Below are positions 43,635 to 52,807 of a DNA stretch of 53,031 bases, piece after piece. Position numbers and translations under genes: made by a program. This DNA is from Thermoplasmata archaeon. GTDB taxonomy: Archaea > Thermoplasmatota > Thermoplasmata > GCA-020350865. Within the stretch, counting starts at the first letter, position 1. The number at the start of each line of letters is the position of its first letter. The notes under the pieces were generated by a model. It was not told the DNA's origin. It did no database searches and was given only the letters and a program-made list of their open reading frames with translations. The stretch is taken from assembly GCA_020348445.1 (NCBI GenBank), contig CP070751.1:4462970-4516000 (forward strand), read 5' to 3'.

Positions 43635-45130
43635 GGATTTCTGCCTCTTGCATTCATCAATTCTATTCTGCCTGCCATGCCCCAAGGGCTAATCTCGTTT
43701 CTGCGTTCCATCACACGCGGTTGGGTCACAGTCTCGATTCTCAGGAATTTCGAGGCCAAAGCAACTGAAATCGCTGCCACCTCTGCATCATCTATTACCT
43801 TACCCTCCCTTTCCAAAAAGTATCTTTTAGCAACCTGGGGAAACAAGGCATATGATAGAACATCCTCGATGTTTTCGGTTCCAAGCTCTTTTTTCAATTT
43901 CTCAAGTTCAGGCTCCAGCAGGTCCGCAGGACGCGAGGTAATTGGGACCTCATCCCCAATTGCCATTATCTTTACCTGTTCGGCAATGGGCGCTGCGCTT
44001 TTTCCGTACAAACCCCTCACCAGGTTCTTTGTCTCCTTTGGAATCATTTTGTAGCGGCCAGAAAGAAGAACATTCAGAGTTGCCTGGGTCCCCACTATCT
44101 GACTCGAGGGAGTGACCAGAGGTGGATAGCCGAGTTCTGCCCTGACCTTTGGAACCTCCTTTAGAACCTCGGGGAGTCTGTCCTCTGCATTCTGGTCCCT
44201 AAGCTGCTTTACCAAATTGGACATCATTCCCCCTGGGATTTGAAACTGAAGTACGTCTGTATCCACGCCAGTTGCAGAGCTCTCGTAGATCCTGTATTTT
44301 TTTCTTACCTTTGTAAAGTGATCTGCAATTTCCCCGAGGACAGTCAAATCCAAATCTGTATCATAAGGTGTACCTTTCAGCATGGCCACAAAGGTCTCTG
44401 TGGGGGGCTGTGATGTGCCCCTTGAAAGACTGGATATGGCACAGTCGATGATGTCTGCTCCTGCCTCTATTCCCTTGAGATAGGCTGCAGTTGCCATCCC
44501 ACTAGTATCATGGCAGTGAAGATGAATTGGTAATGATATATTTTCCTTTAATTTGGTGACGAGCTCGAATGCAGAAGAGGGTGAAAGCAGCCCAGCCATG
44601 TCCTTTATGCACAGGGTGTCTGATCCCATTGCCTCCAGTTCCTTGGCCATGTTCACGAAGACATCTGTTGTGTGAACTGGGCTTATAGTGTAGCAAACAC
44701 AGCATTCAGCCAGGGCTCCAACCTTCTTGGTGGTATCCAAAGCTGTTTTCATGTTCCTTGGATCATTTAAGGCGTCAAATATCCGAAACACATCTATTCC
44801 ATTCTTATGGGCCTGCTCAACGAACTTCTTTACCACATCATCTGGGTAATGCCTGTATCCAACTATGTTCTGCCCCCGAAGAAGCATCTGGAGCCTTGTA
44901 TTGGGCATGGCCTTTTTAAGGAGCCTGATTCTTTCCCAGGGGTCCTGCTTTAAAAATCTCAAGCATGAATCAAACGTGGCACCCCCCCACATCTCAACTG
45001 ACCAGTAACCGACTTGGTTCACTTTTTCAGCTATTGCTAGCATGTCCTCTGTACGCATCCTTGTTGCCAAAAGGGATTGATGTGCATCCCGAAATGCAGT
45101 GTCAGTGATTTTAATTTGTCTCTTATCCAA
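43631..45130 (-). CDS. pyruvate/oxaloacetate carboxyltransferase (transcarboxylase 5S / PycB / OadA-alpha type)
   Basis: A 499-residue TIM-barrel carboxyltransferase. Family signatures: RDAHQSLLATRM near residue 14 with the metal aspartate D15, GYWSVEMWGGATFDSC (41-56), MLLRGQNIVGYRHY (82-95), FRIFDALNDPRN (115-126), the carbamylated-lysine motif CIKDMAGLL with K176, and HLHCHD with metal ligands H205 and H207. A conserved helical C-terminal domain follows, but no biotinyl domain, which is a separate gene here. It exchanges CO2 between biotin and pyruvate/oxaloacetate. The start is TTG 45130 behind GGGGGAG. It is the middle gene of the operon, 20 bases after the 12S-like gene and overlapping the carrier gene. 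It could equally serve as the alpha part of a pyruvate carboxylase or decarboxylase if the missing partners lie elsewhere. Confidence 0.93.
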   Translation of the reverse strand: MDKRQIKITDTAFRDAHQSLLATRMRTEDMLAIAEKVNQVGYWSVEMWGGATFDSCLRFLKQDPWERIRLLKKAMPNTRLQMLLRGQNIVGYRHYPDDVVKKFVEQAHKNGIDVFRIFDALNDPRNMKTALDTTKKVGALAECCVCYTISPVHTTDVFVNMAKELEAMGSDTLCIKDMAGLLSPSSAFELVTKLKENISLPIHLHCHDTSGMATAAYLKGIEAGADIIDCAISSLSRGTSQPPTETFVAMLKGTPYDTDLDLTVLGEIADHFTKVRKKYRIYESSATGVDTDVLQFQIPGGMMSNLVKQLRDQNAEDRLPEVLKEVPKVRAELGYPPLVTPSSQIVGTQATLNVLLSGRYKMIPKETKNLVRGLYGKSAAPIAEQVKIMAIGDEVPITSRPADLLEPELEKLKKELGTENIEDVLSYALFPQVAKRYFLEREGKVIDDAEVAAISVALASKFLRIETVTQPRVMERRNEISPWGMAGRIELMNARGRNP

Positions 45131-45150
45131 TTTCTCTCCCCCGAAAGGAT

Positions 45151-46701
45151 CTAAAGTGGTATGTTGCCGTGCTTCTTTGAAGGACGCGGCTCTCTCTTAT
45201 TTAACAGGGTGTGAAGTGCGTTGATGACCTTTGGTCTGGTTTCCTGGGGTTCGATTACATCATCCACATAACCCTTTTCTGCTGCAATGTATGGATTGGC
45301 GAATTTTTTTCTGTATTCTGAGACGAGCTCCTGCCTTTTCTTTTTCGGATCCTCTGCCTTTTCAATTTCCTTTCTAAAGATTATGTTTACAGCACCGTCC
45401 GGTCCCATGACAGCGATTTCGGACGTTGGCCATGCAAAGTTTATGTCGGCTCTTATATGCTTGGAGCACATGACATCGTAGGCCCCTCCGTAGGCCTTTC
45501 TTGTGATCACGGTGATTTTAGGTACAGTGGCCTCGCAGTACGCATAAAGCAGTTTAGAGCCGTTTGTGATGATGCCGCCGTATTCCTGCGTCGTGCCAGG
45601 TAAAAATCCTGGGACGTCAACAAAGGTAAGGAGGGGAATATTGAATGCATCGCAGAAGCGAACGAACCTTCCTCCCTTTCTCGAGGAATTGATATCCAGG
45701 GTGCCTGCAAGGTGTTTGGGCTGGTTGCCCACAACACCAATCGAGTGTCCATCCAGTCTTCCAAAACCGACAACAATGTTCTGTGCCCAGAAAGGGTGAA
45801 CCTCCATGAACTCTCCATTGTCCACAACTCTGAGGATCACGTCTTTGATGTCATAGGGTTTGTTGGGATCGTCTGGAACTATGTTGACAAGCTCAGGATC
45901 CATTCTATTGGGATCGTCTCCGGTATCCACATAGGGTGGATTTTCCAGGTTGTTTTGCGGCATGTAGCTCAGCAGTTTCTTGGTCATCCTAATGCAGTCC
46001 ATCTCATCCTCGCAGGCAAAGTGTGCCACACCTGATTTTGTGTTGTGCGTCATGGCACCTCCCAGCTCCTCGAAAGTAACCTCCTCTTTTGTCACTGTCT
46101 TTATGACCTCCGGGCCTGTGATGAACATATGGCTTGTGCCCTTTACCATGAGTATGAAATCAGTCATTGCAGGGGAATACACAGCTCCTCCTGCACAGGG
46201 TCCCATTACAGCTGAGATCTGGGGAATCACTCCCGAGGCCATGACGTTTCTAAAGAATATCTCGGCATATCCACCTAGACTAACCACTCCTTCCTGGATT
46301 CTTGCACCGCCCGAGTCATTCAAACCTATTACCGGGGCCCCGTTTCGCATTGCCAAATCCATTATCTTGACCACCTTTTCTGCGAATTTCCATCCCAGGG
46401 AACCCCCAAATACAGTGAAATCCTGGGAGAATATGTAGACCAGGCGCCCGTCGATTTTTCCGTATCCTGTGATAACACCGTCTCCGAGAATTCGCTTCTT
46501 CTCCATTCCAAAATCAGTGCATTCGTGAAGTGCAAAGGCATCGAGCTCAACAAAGCTTCCATCATCCAGGAGTTTTTCTATTCTCTCCCTTGCCGTGTAC
46601 TTTCCCTGTTTGTGCTGCTTTTCGATGCGCGGAATTCCGCCACCAAGCTTGGCTTTCTCTTTCTTTTCCCTAAGCTCCTTTACTTTCTCTTCGACGGTCA
46701 T
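45151..46701 (-). CDS. acyl-CoA carboxyltransferase (methylmalonyl/propionyl-CoA, 12S / MmdA / PccB type)
   Basis: About 516 residues with two crotonase-fold halves. The first half has [27 protein letters not shown] and the oxyanion-hole region [16 protein letters not shown]. The second has [14 protein letters not shown] and [11 protein letters not shown]. This is the pattern of propionyl-CoA carboxylase beta, methylmalonyl-CoA decarboxylase alpha and transcarboxylase 12S. It moves CO2 between biotin and propionyl/methylmalonyl-CoA. ATG 46701 follows a clear GGAGG site; the longer frame starts at 46728. It leads the three-gene operon. Without a biotin carboxylase or membrane decarboxylase subunit in the window, transcarboxylase is the simplest reading. 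Confidence 0.93.
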   Translation of the reverse strand: MTVEEKVKELREKKEKAKLGGGIPRIEKQHKQGKYTARERIEKLLDDGSFVELDAFALHECTDFGMEKKRILGDGVITGYGKIDGRLVYIFSQDFTVFGGSLGWKFAEKVVKIMDLAMRNGAPVIGLNDSGGARIQEGVVSLGGYAEIFFRNVMASGVIPQISAVMGPCAGGAVYSPAMTDFILMVKGTSHMFITGPEVIKTVTKEEVTFEELGGAMTHNTKSGVAHFACEDEMDCIRMTKKLLSYMPQNNLENPPYVDTGDDPNRMDPELVNIVPDDPNKPYDIKDVILRVVDNGEFMEVHPFWAQNIVVGFGRLDGHSIGVVGNQPKHLAGTLDINSSRKGGRFVRFCDAFNIPLLTFVDVPGFLPGTTQEYGGIITNGSKLLYAYCEATVPKITVITRKAYGGAYDVMCSKHIRADINFAWPTSEIAVMGPDGAVNIIFRKEIEKAEDPKKKRQELVSEYRKKFANPYIAAEKGYVDDVIEPQETRPKVINALHTLLNKREPRPSKKHGNIPL

Positions 46702-47023
46702 GTAATGCCTCCTTTTCTCGTAAATCATCGCCTCCTGGCTATTTTAAACAAAGATGATTTATGTGAGAGGATTATCGAATTCAAACAATCACCCAGATAG
46801 ATGAGCCTTGTCTCGGGAACCTACAACATGGACAACTTGCTTGCCTCCCCAAAGGGTTTTTGGATTATAAGAATTGTGATAAGGACCATTATCATAGATA
46901 ATGGTGTAGAGATTGGTTATAACCGTATAATCATTAAATAGTATATAATCAATTCAATAACGTCCAAATACCGTGAAATTTGCCATAGGATTGATGAGGT
47001 AATAGCCCAATTAGGGTGATGAT
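46702..47023. promoter_or_regulatory. divergent regulatory region with inverted repeat and palindrome
   Basis: This gap of 322 bases has no convincing gene. Minus strand: AT-rich TATA candidates near 46745 and 46760 for the carboxyltransferase operon. Plus strand: AGTATATAATC (about 46939-46950) for the WD40 gene, giving a leader of about 50 bases with AGGGTGAT before ATG 47024. Upstream of that TATA lie ACCATTAT-catag-ATAATGGT (46885-46905), a perfect 8-base inverted repeat, and the 10-base palindrome GGTTATAACC (46915-46924). These are candidate operators. Confidence 0.45.
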
Positions 47024-50000
47024 ATGAGGAAGAGATTATTTACTATAATGGTTTTTGTAATGGGTCTCTTAGTTGCAGCAGTTATGTTCAATCCATCCAC
47101 TGAGAATGCGGTGGCAGAAACTGAGGTTACGAAGTTGATGGAGCTAAAGACACTGGAAAATCACAGTGCGAGTGTAAACTCTGTTGCATGGTCACCTGAC
47201 GGCATTATGCTCGCATCGGGATCATCTGATAACACATTGAAAGTTTGGGACATTACAACAGGCTTCGAGGTCCTAAATTTGACTGGCCACACAGATTTCG
47301 TATGGTCTGTATCCTGGTCGCCTGACGGCAAGAAGCTTGCCTCGGGATCTTCGGACAACACAATCAAACTCTGGGATTATGCAAGTGCCTCCAACGAGAA
47401 AAACCTAACCGGCCATACCGACGCTGTAAGATCTGTTTCATGGTCCCCAAATGGTACACAACTTGCCTCTGGTTCAAATGACACACATCTTATAATATGG
47501 GACTATGCATCTGGCATCCTTGAAAAGGACCTGGTTGATGAGCCATATAATATATCTTCTGTTGATTGGTCACCTTATGGCAACAAAATAGCAGCTGGCG
47601 ATGAAAACGGGACCATCAAGATCTGGGACTATGCCACCGGCAACAATGAGAAAAACCTGACCAATGGCTCAAGCTCGCCTATTTACGCCGTCGTCTGGTC
47701 CCCCAATGGAACCCAACTAGCCTCGGGCCATGAGGATGGTACGATAAACATATGGGATTATGCAAGCGGTAAAAACATAACGACCCTTTCCGGACATGTT
47801 GGTGGAATCACTTCTATTTCCTGGTCTTTTGACGGCAAATTCCTGGTATCTGGCTCTGAAGATTCTGATATAAGAATTTGGAATGTCACAAATGGAAGCT
47901 GTGCAAAGACCTTAAGCGGTCATGCAGATTCTGTGGAGTCGGTAGCTTGGTCTCCTTTGGGTGATAAAATCGCTTCGGGATCCAAGGATAACACAATAAA
48001 AATTTGGGGAGTTGGTCCGGATTTGATTCTTACTACACCATACATATGGTTTACATACCCACCATGGGGTCCAACTGAAAACGATACTGTTGTGATTCAT
48101 GCATTGATTCGCAATATTGGAGGAGAAGATGCATTTCCCGATCCTGAGTTAGAGGTCCAATTTTGGGTGGGATATATTACTGGGCCAGATTATCTGGTGG
48201 GCTATGGGAACATATCAGGAGTTGCTGCAGGAGGTTCTGCCGAATCCAATTGCACATGGACTACAACAACTCCCCCTGATCTCTATACAATATGGATAGT
48301 GATAGACCCTAATAATCTTGTGAAAGAAATTGACGAGGACAACTGGGCGAACGCAACCATCAACATCAAAAAGTACGCCGATATCGCGCCTATAGGAATT
48401 AATTTCTGGGTGGAGGGAATTCCAGTAACCTCGGTAACTGATGGCGCCCAGGTTACAATAATAGCCAGCGTGGATAACATTGGAGAGACAAATGCCTCGA
48501 ATGTTGTTGTGCAGTTCTATGATGGGGATCCTAATGCAGGGGGAGTTCAAATTGGAACAGATCAAATAATATCAAATATCGAAGTTTCACACGTAGAAGA
48601 TGTCAATGTTTCATGGATTGCCACTGTAGAAGTTGGACAAAAGCTGGAGATTCATGACATCTATGTGGTTGTAAGCGGTGTTGTAGAGAATTACTATGAT
48701 AATAATGTTTATAATAGTGCCCTTACGGTCATGCTCAGACCTGATATCAGTGTGGTAGATATTACCTTCAGCGATGATACTCCTTTTGAAGGGGACGATA
48801 TTCAAATATATGCATATATCCTAAACTCTGGTGGTACTGATACCACACAATTTGAAATCGGATTCTGGGATGGTGATCCAGATTCTAGCGGTACTCTAAT
48901 TGGATATAATTCCACCAGCCTTACAGTAGACGAAATAGGATTCGTGAACGTGACATGGCCCTCTTTAACAAGGGGCCCTCATGAGATATTCATAGTCGTT
49001 GATGCTTTGGATGATATTAACGAGGCAGATGAGACCAATAATGAAGCATCTAAGAACATTATCGTCTATTCTCCAAGGGACATACATGTTCGCGACATCA
49101 ACACTCCATACAAAATAGATACTGCGGGCGGAGACCTTGATCACATGGGTTACACGCTTGTGGAAGAGCATGGCGAGCTCATTGTGGTTAACACAATCTT
49201 CAAGGTACTTGAAACAACAGATTATGAATACAATATTGTGGTTCGGGACAATGGTACATTTATATTGAAAGATAATTCACAACTGCTCACCAACGGCTCA
49301 AAATTGAAGATATATCTTTACGATGGAGCAACACTCCAGATTATCGATTCTGTTATAGATTCTACAATTATAGAAATCCAGGCTCACGATAATGCAAATA
49401 TCATTATAACGAACAGTACGATTGGAAGTCACATAAATGTCTCAACTCCAAATACCAATATCCGTCTTTATGCCACGAACTCGTCCCTTAATAGCCCCTT
49501 TACATCCTTTGGTGGGACCTCAGAGGCTATTTTTACTAATGTTTACACTCCAGATGTGCAACTTCTTGAAGGGGCAGAGCTTGAGGTTTATCAATGGCTA
49601 AAAGTTTTTGTGAAAGACGGAAATGGTGGTTTGGTAGAGGGTTGCACAGTTAATGTCACCGAATTTTTTAGCAGCATTGAGATACCTGGGTCTCCCAAAC
49701 AAAGCAATTCTAATGGAATGGTTTTGTTTAACGTCCTGACAGACATCATAACTTCTTCAGGTACAACCAGTTTCCTCAACTTCAAGATCAGCGGTCTATA
49801 TTCCCACGGGGGGGAAAACTATACAGGCTCAAAGATAGTCTCCTTCGTAAGTTATCTTGTTGATAAGATAGACAACATAGAAGAAATTGATTTGTATATT
49901 TCGGATCTTAAACCAGACTTTTACGTTGATGCCACGAGCATTTCCTTTTGGAAAGATGGAACCTGGAGAATCACGGTTGGAGTAGGCGAGGAAATTAACA

Positions 50001-52036
50001 TAACCGCAACTGTTCAAAATGTTGGCATCAGGGATTCTAAGGGGGTAATTGTGAGATTTTTTATTGATTTGGATAGTGACGGTATAAGGGATCCAGATGA
50101 ACTCATTGATGAGGGTACAACATCCGCAATAGCAGCCGATGGTGGAACTGGTGATGCCTTTGTAATTTGGACACCCCAGGAACATGAAGTAGGAGATGAT
50201 ATGTGGGTATGGATAGTCGTGGATCCATACAATAACATTCAGGAAATAAACGAGGGTGATGACAACAAAGCTTTTAGAGTAGTGGATATAGTAATTCCAC
50301 CTGATATATCCATAACAAGCTCGGACATTTCCTTTTGGATCGGTAATGAGCAATTAACTGATAATGCAACTGAAATGTCGATTATAACCATAAGGGCTAC
50401 GGTATACAATTTAGGTACCGATAATCCTGCGAACAATATCGATATCTATGCCTTCGATGGATTTCCTGATCTTGACGGTGATGGTAAACCTGACAGTCCG
50501 CTACCCTCGAATGTGAAGTTGATTGATTATCAGTCACTGGCATTTCTGGCACCAGGGTCCTTTGCCACTGTTAATCTTACATGGGATACAACAGAGGAAG
50601 TAGGTGAGCATGACATCTACATTTATGCAATAGATGCTACGATAATTAATGGTTATATCATCCCAGATCAAAATTTAACTAACAATAACGTATCAAAAAT
50701 GTTTATGGTGTTCCCAAAACCCGACCTGATGTCAACTTTTATACCGCCTTACCCACAAATTATTGTACTACTTGATGAAGATGGAGCAATATTGTCTAAT
50801 AATCCAAGAGTAGGTCAAATAATAATATTTAAAACTGCAGTCTATAACGATGGTTTGGCTTATATCAGCGCTGTTAATGTAAGTCTTTATGACGGTGATC
50901 CTGAAAATGGTGGAACGCAGATAGGAAGCAACATAACAGTACAATTATCCCCTCGACAATATGTGAATGTAAGTTGGGAATGGATTGTTACAGAGCCCAT
51001 TGGAACAAAGGATATCTATGTGTGGGTAAATCCTTATCTTGTCGTTTTGGAATCTGATTATACAAATAACAAAGTACATAGAACCATAAATGTTGTCAAG
51101 TCCAACGTTGCCATAACCTTGAATGACTTTGATGATGACCACCTTGAATATGGAAGTACCAAAACCGTTTCAGGTACCGTGAGATTCACTGATACTGGAT
51201 CTGGAATCGGCGATATGGAGGCTAAAATAAAAATATTAGATAAAAACAGCCAGCAATATGGGGATACCCTAACTGCAATATCGACATCAGAAGGTCTCTT
51301 TTCCTTGGACATAACTGCCCCGAATTTAGAAGGTTATTATTCCATTGAAGCCCGCGTGAACGAGGATGGGGTAATCCCAGAGGAGGATTATACCGATAAT
51401 GTGGCGTCATTAATGATCTATGTTGACGACGGTGATGGTTACATTGGCCAGGATGACGCCTTTTTTGATGACCTAAATCAATGGAACGATGCAGACGGGG
51501 ACGGTTATGGAGACAACCCAGGATATGAAAATTCAGATGCCTTCCCTAATGATCTTAATGAATGGGAAGATTCAGATGATGATGGCTATGGTGACAATGG
51601 CGATGCCTTCCCAAATGATCCCAATGAATGGCTGGACAGCGATAAGGACGGGCATGGCGATAACAGTGATGTCTTTCCGAATGACCCTGATGAATGGTCT
51701 GATTCAGATGGCGATGGTATTGGTGACAACTCAGATTTCCTTCCCGATTTGCATAACAATGTATTGTATATGATGATTGCAGTAATCATAATCGTGATAG
51801 TAATCTTGGTCTTCCTCCTGAGGAGAAGGAAAAAAGAGATCGAGGGAATCCCGGAGGTTGAAGGAGGTCTTGGGGAAGGAGAAATAAAGGAGGAAATCGA
51901 AGGGTCAGAACATGAGGATGAGGAACAGACAGAAGTTACTGGACAAGAACCTGAGGAAGAAGTAGAATCCCAAAAGGAAGAGATTGAAACTATTGAAGAG
52001 GGATCTACTTTTGATGAAGAAGAAAATATTGATTAA
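47024..52036 (+). CDS. surface protein: signal peptide, seven WD40 repeats, six CARDB-like domains, calcium-type repeats, membrane anchor
   Basis: A 1,670-residue protein. The signal peptide is about 1-31. Seven WD40 repeats (about 38-335) contain SWSPDGKKLASGSSDNTIKLW and similar, enough for one complete propeller, and the signal peptide places it outside the cell. Six CARDB/Ig-like domains follow, each opening with PD-I or equivalent and containing V-x-N-x-G; a beta-solenoid-like segment (about 715-850) interrupts them after the third. At about 1475-1580 are tandem D-x-D-x-D-G calcium-type (thrombospondin type 3-like) repeats, then a membrane helix (about 1586-1606), RRRKK and a glutamate-rich cytoplasmic tail. 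The layout is that of a long, rigid, calcium-stabilised stalk presenting a binding propeller. Ligand unknown. Confidence 0.9.
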   Translation: MRKRLFTIMVFVMGLLVAAVMFNPSTENAVAETEVTKLMELKTLENHSASVNSVAWSPDGIMLASGSSDNTLKVWDITTGFEVLNLTGHTDFVWSVSWSPDGKKLASGSSDNTIKLWDYASASNEKNLTGHTDAVRSVSWSPNGTQLASGSNDTHLIIWDYASGILEKDLVDEPYNISSVDWSPYGNKIAAGDENGTIKIWDYATGNNEKNLTNGSSSPIYAVVWSPNGTQLASGHEDGTINIWDYASGKNITTLSGHVGGITSISWSFDGKFLVSGSEDSDIRIWNVTNGSCAKTLSGHADSVESVAWSPLGDKIASGSKDNTIKIWGVGPDLILTTPYIWFTYPPWGPTENDTVVIHALIRNIGGEDAFPDPELEVQFWVGYITGPDYLVGYGNISGVAAGGSAESNCTWTTTTPPDLYTIWIVIDPNNLVKEIDEDNWANATINIKKYADIAPIGINFWVEGIPVTSVTDGAQVTIIASVDNIGETNASNVVVQFYDGDPNAGGVQIGTDQIISNIEVSHVEDVNVSWIATVEVGQKLEIHDIYVVVSGVVENYYDNNVYNSALTVMLRPDISVVDITFSDDTPFEGDDIQIYAYILNSGGTDTTQFEIGFWDGDPDSSGTLIGYNSTSLTVDEIGFVNVTWPSLTRGPHEIFIVVDALDDINEADETNNEASKNIIVYSPRDIHVRDINTPYKIDTAGGDLDHMGYTLVEEHGELIVVNTIFKVLETTDYEYNIVVRDNGTFILKDNSQLLTNGSKLKIYLYDGATLQIIDSVIDSTIIEIQAHDNANIIITNSTIGSHINVSTPNTNIRLYATNSSLNSPFTSFGGTSEAIFTNVYTPDVQLLEGAELEVYQWLKVFVKDGNGGLVEGCTVNVTEFFSSIEIPGSPKQSNSNGMVLFNVLTDIITSSGTTSFLNFKISGLYSHGGENYTGSKIVSFVSYLVDKIDNIEEIDLYISDLKPDFYVDATSISFWKDGTWRITVGVGEEINITATVQNVGIRDSKGVIVRFFIDLDSDGIRDPDELIDEGTTSAIAADGGTGDAFVIWTPQEHEVGDDMWVWIVVDPYNNIQEINEGDDNKAFRVVDIVIPPDISITSSDISFWIGNEQLTDNATEMSIITIRATVYNLGTDNPANNIDIYAFDGFPDLDGDGKPDSPLPSNVKLIDYQSLAFLAPGSFATVNLTWDTTEEVGEHDIYIYAIDATIINGYIIPDQNLTNNNVSKMFMVFPKPDLMSTFIPPYPQIIVLLDEDGAILSNNPRVGQIIIFKTAVYNDGLAYISAVNVSLYDGDPENGGTQIGSNITVQLSPRQYVNVSWEWIVTEPIGTKDIYVWVNPYLVVLESDYTNNKVHRTINVVKSNVAITLNDFDDDHLEYGSTKTVSGTVRFTDTGSGIGDMEAKIKILDKNSQQYGDTLTAISTSEGLFSLDITAPNLEGYYSIEARVNEDGVIPEEDYTDNVASLMIYVDDGDGYIGQDDAFFDDLNQWNDADGDGYGDNPGYENSDAFPNDLNEWEDSDDDGYGDNGDAFPNDPNEWLDSDKDGHGDNSDVFPNDPDEWSDSDGDGIGDNSDFLPDLHNNVLYMMIAVIIIVIVILVFLLRRRKKEIEGIPEVEGGLGEGEIKEEIEGSEHEDEEQTEVTGQEPEEEVESQKEEIETIEEGSTFDEEENID
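51462..51740 (+). repeat. thrombospondin type 3-like coding repeats
   Basis: About four units of 66 bases encode G-D-N-x-D-A-F-P-N-D-x-N-E-W-x-D-S-D-x-D-G. Each unit offers several aspartates in D-x-D-x-D-G spacing for calcium. The DNA is similar between units (GATGCCTTCCC and AATGAATGG recur), which suggests tandem expansion. They lie just before the membrane anchor. Confidence 0.75.
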
Positions 52037-52101
52037 AAATTCTCTTTGAGAAAGCCTTTTATCATAATATCGCATTTTTATCACCCACGAGGTTCTCGTA
52101 T

Positions 52102-52803
52102 ATGACCACAGATCCAAAAAAAGCTAAACAGATCAAATCCCAGTTAATTGATACCTTCGATGCCATAGCCCCTCATTTCGATATCACCCGGTACAAACCT
52201 TGGCCCGAGAGCAAGAAGATCATCTCCACCTTACCAAAAGGCTCCACGGTCCTTGATCTAGGTTGTGGAAACGGCAGGAACTCCATTTATCTAGCCAAGG
52301 AGGGGATGGAAGTCGTAGGTCTGGATTTCTCACGGGCATTGTTAAAGATCGTGTTTAATAAAGTGGAATGGAAGGAGGTCTCGAAAAAAGTGAGGCTCAT
52401 CGAGGGAGATTGTGCACAGCTGCCCTTTAAGAATGATTACTTTGACGCTGTTCTTTACATTGCCACCTTACATCACCTCCCTACTCCTAATGAAAGAGCA
52501 AACAGCCTTCTGGAAGTAAAAAGATGTTTAAAATCTGGGGGAAGGGCCCTTGTTAGTGCTTGGGCACAGGAGCAAGAGAAATTTAAAGAGGAGCTCGAAA
52601 TTTCCAGGGAGAACAAGGAACAAGGAGCCGAGTATGGAGACATATTCTTGCCCTGGAAGATGAAGGAGGGCAGGGAGTATCAGAGGTATTATCATCTTTT
52701 CTCAAAAAAAGAGTTTGAGGATTTGATAGAAAAAAGTGGACTTGAGGCAATCAGGATATTCTTTTCAGCTGACAATCATTATGCAGAGCTTAGAAAGAGA
52801 TAA
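52102..52803 (+). CDS. Trm9/ALKBH8-like tRNA wobble-uridine methyltransferase
   Basis: A 233-residue class I methyltransferase. Motif I is VLDLGCGNGRN (50-60), followed by VVGLDFS (71-77), GDCAQLPF (102-109) and the motif IV region FDAVLYIATLHHL (114-126). What points to Trm9 is the following ALVSAWAQEQEKF (149-161), then LPWKM, QRYYHLFSKKEFEDL (194-208) and a DNHYAELRKR end; these match the methyltransferase of Trm9 and ALKBH8 as I remember it. That enzyme methylates carboxymethyl-uridine at the tRNA wobble position. It has a TATA (TTTTTATC, near 52077-52084) about 25 bases upstream, so it is probably leaderless. No Trm112 partner gene is seen in the window. General SAM methyltransferase is certain, the substrate less so. 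Confidence 0.8.
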   Translation: MTTDPKKAKQIKSQLIDTFDAIAPHFDITRYKPWPESKKIISTLPKGSTVLDLGCGNGRNSIYLAKEGMEVVGLDFSRALLKIVFNKVEWKEVSKKVRLIEGDCAQLPFKNDYFDAVLYIATLHHLPTPNERANSLLEVKRCLKSGGRALVSAWAQEQEKFKEELEISRENKEQGAEYGDIFLPWKMKEGREYQRYYHLFSKKEFEDLIEKSGLEAIRIFFSADNHYAELRKR

Positions 52804-52807
52804 TGAA

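Noticed and set aside
46801..46941. 46-codon ORF (ATG 46801 to TAG 46941) in the gap before the WD40 gene
   Set aside because: No ribosome binding site or suitably placed promoter, no recognisable sequence, and it contains the inverted repeat and palindrome better explained as regulatory DNA.
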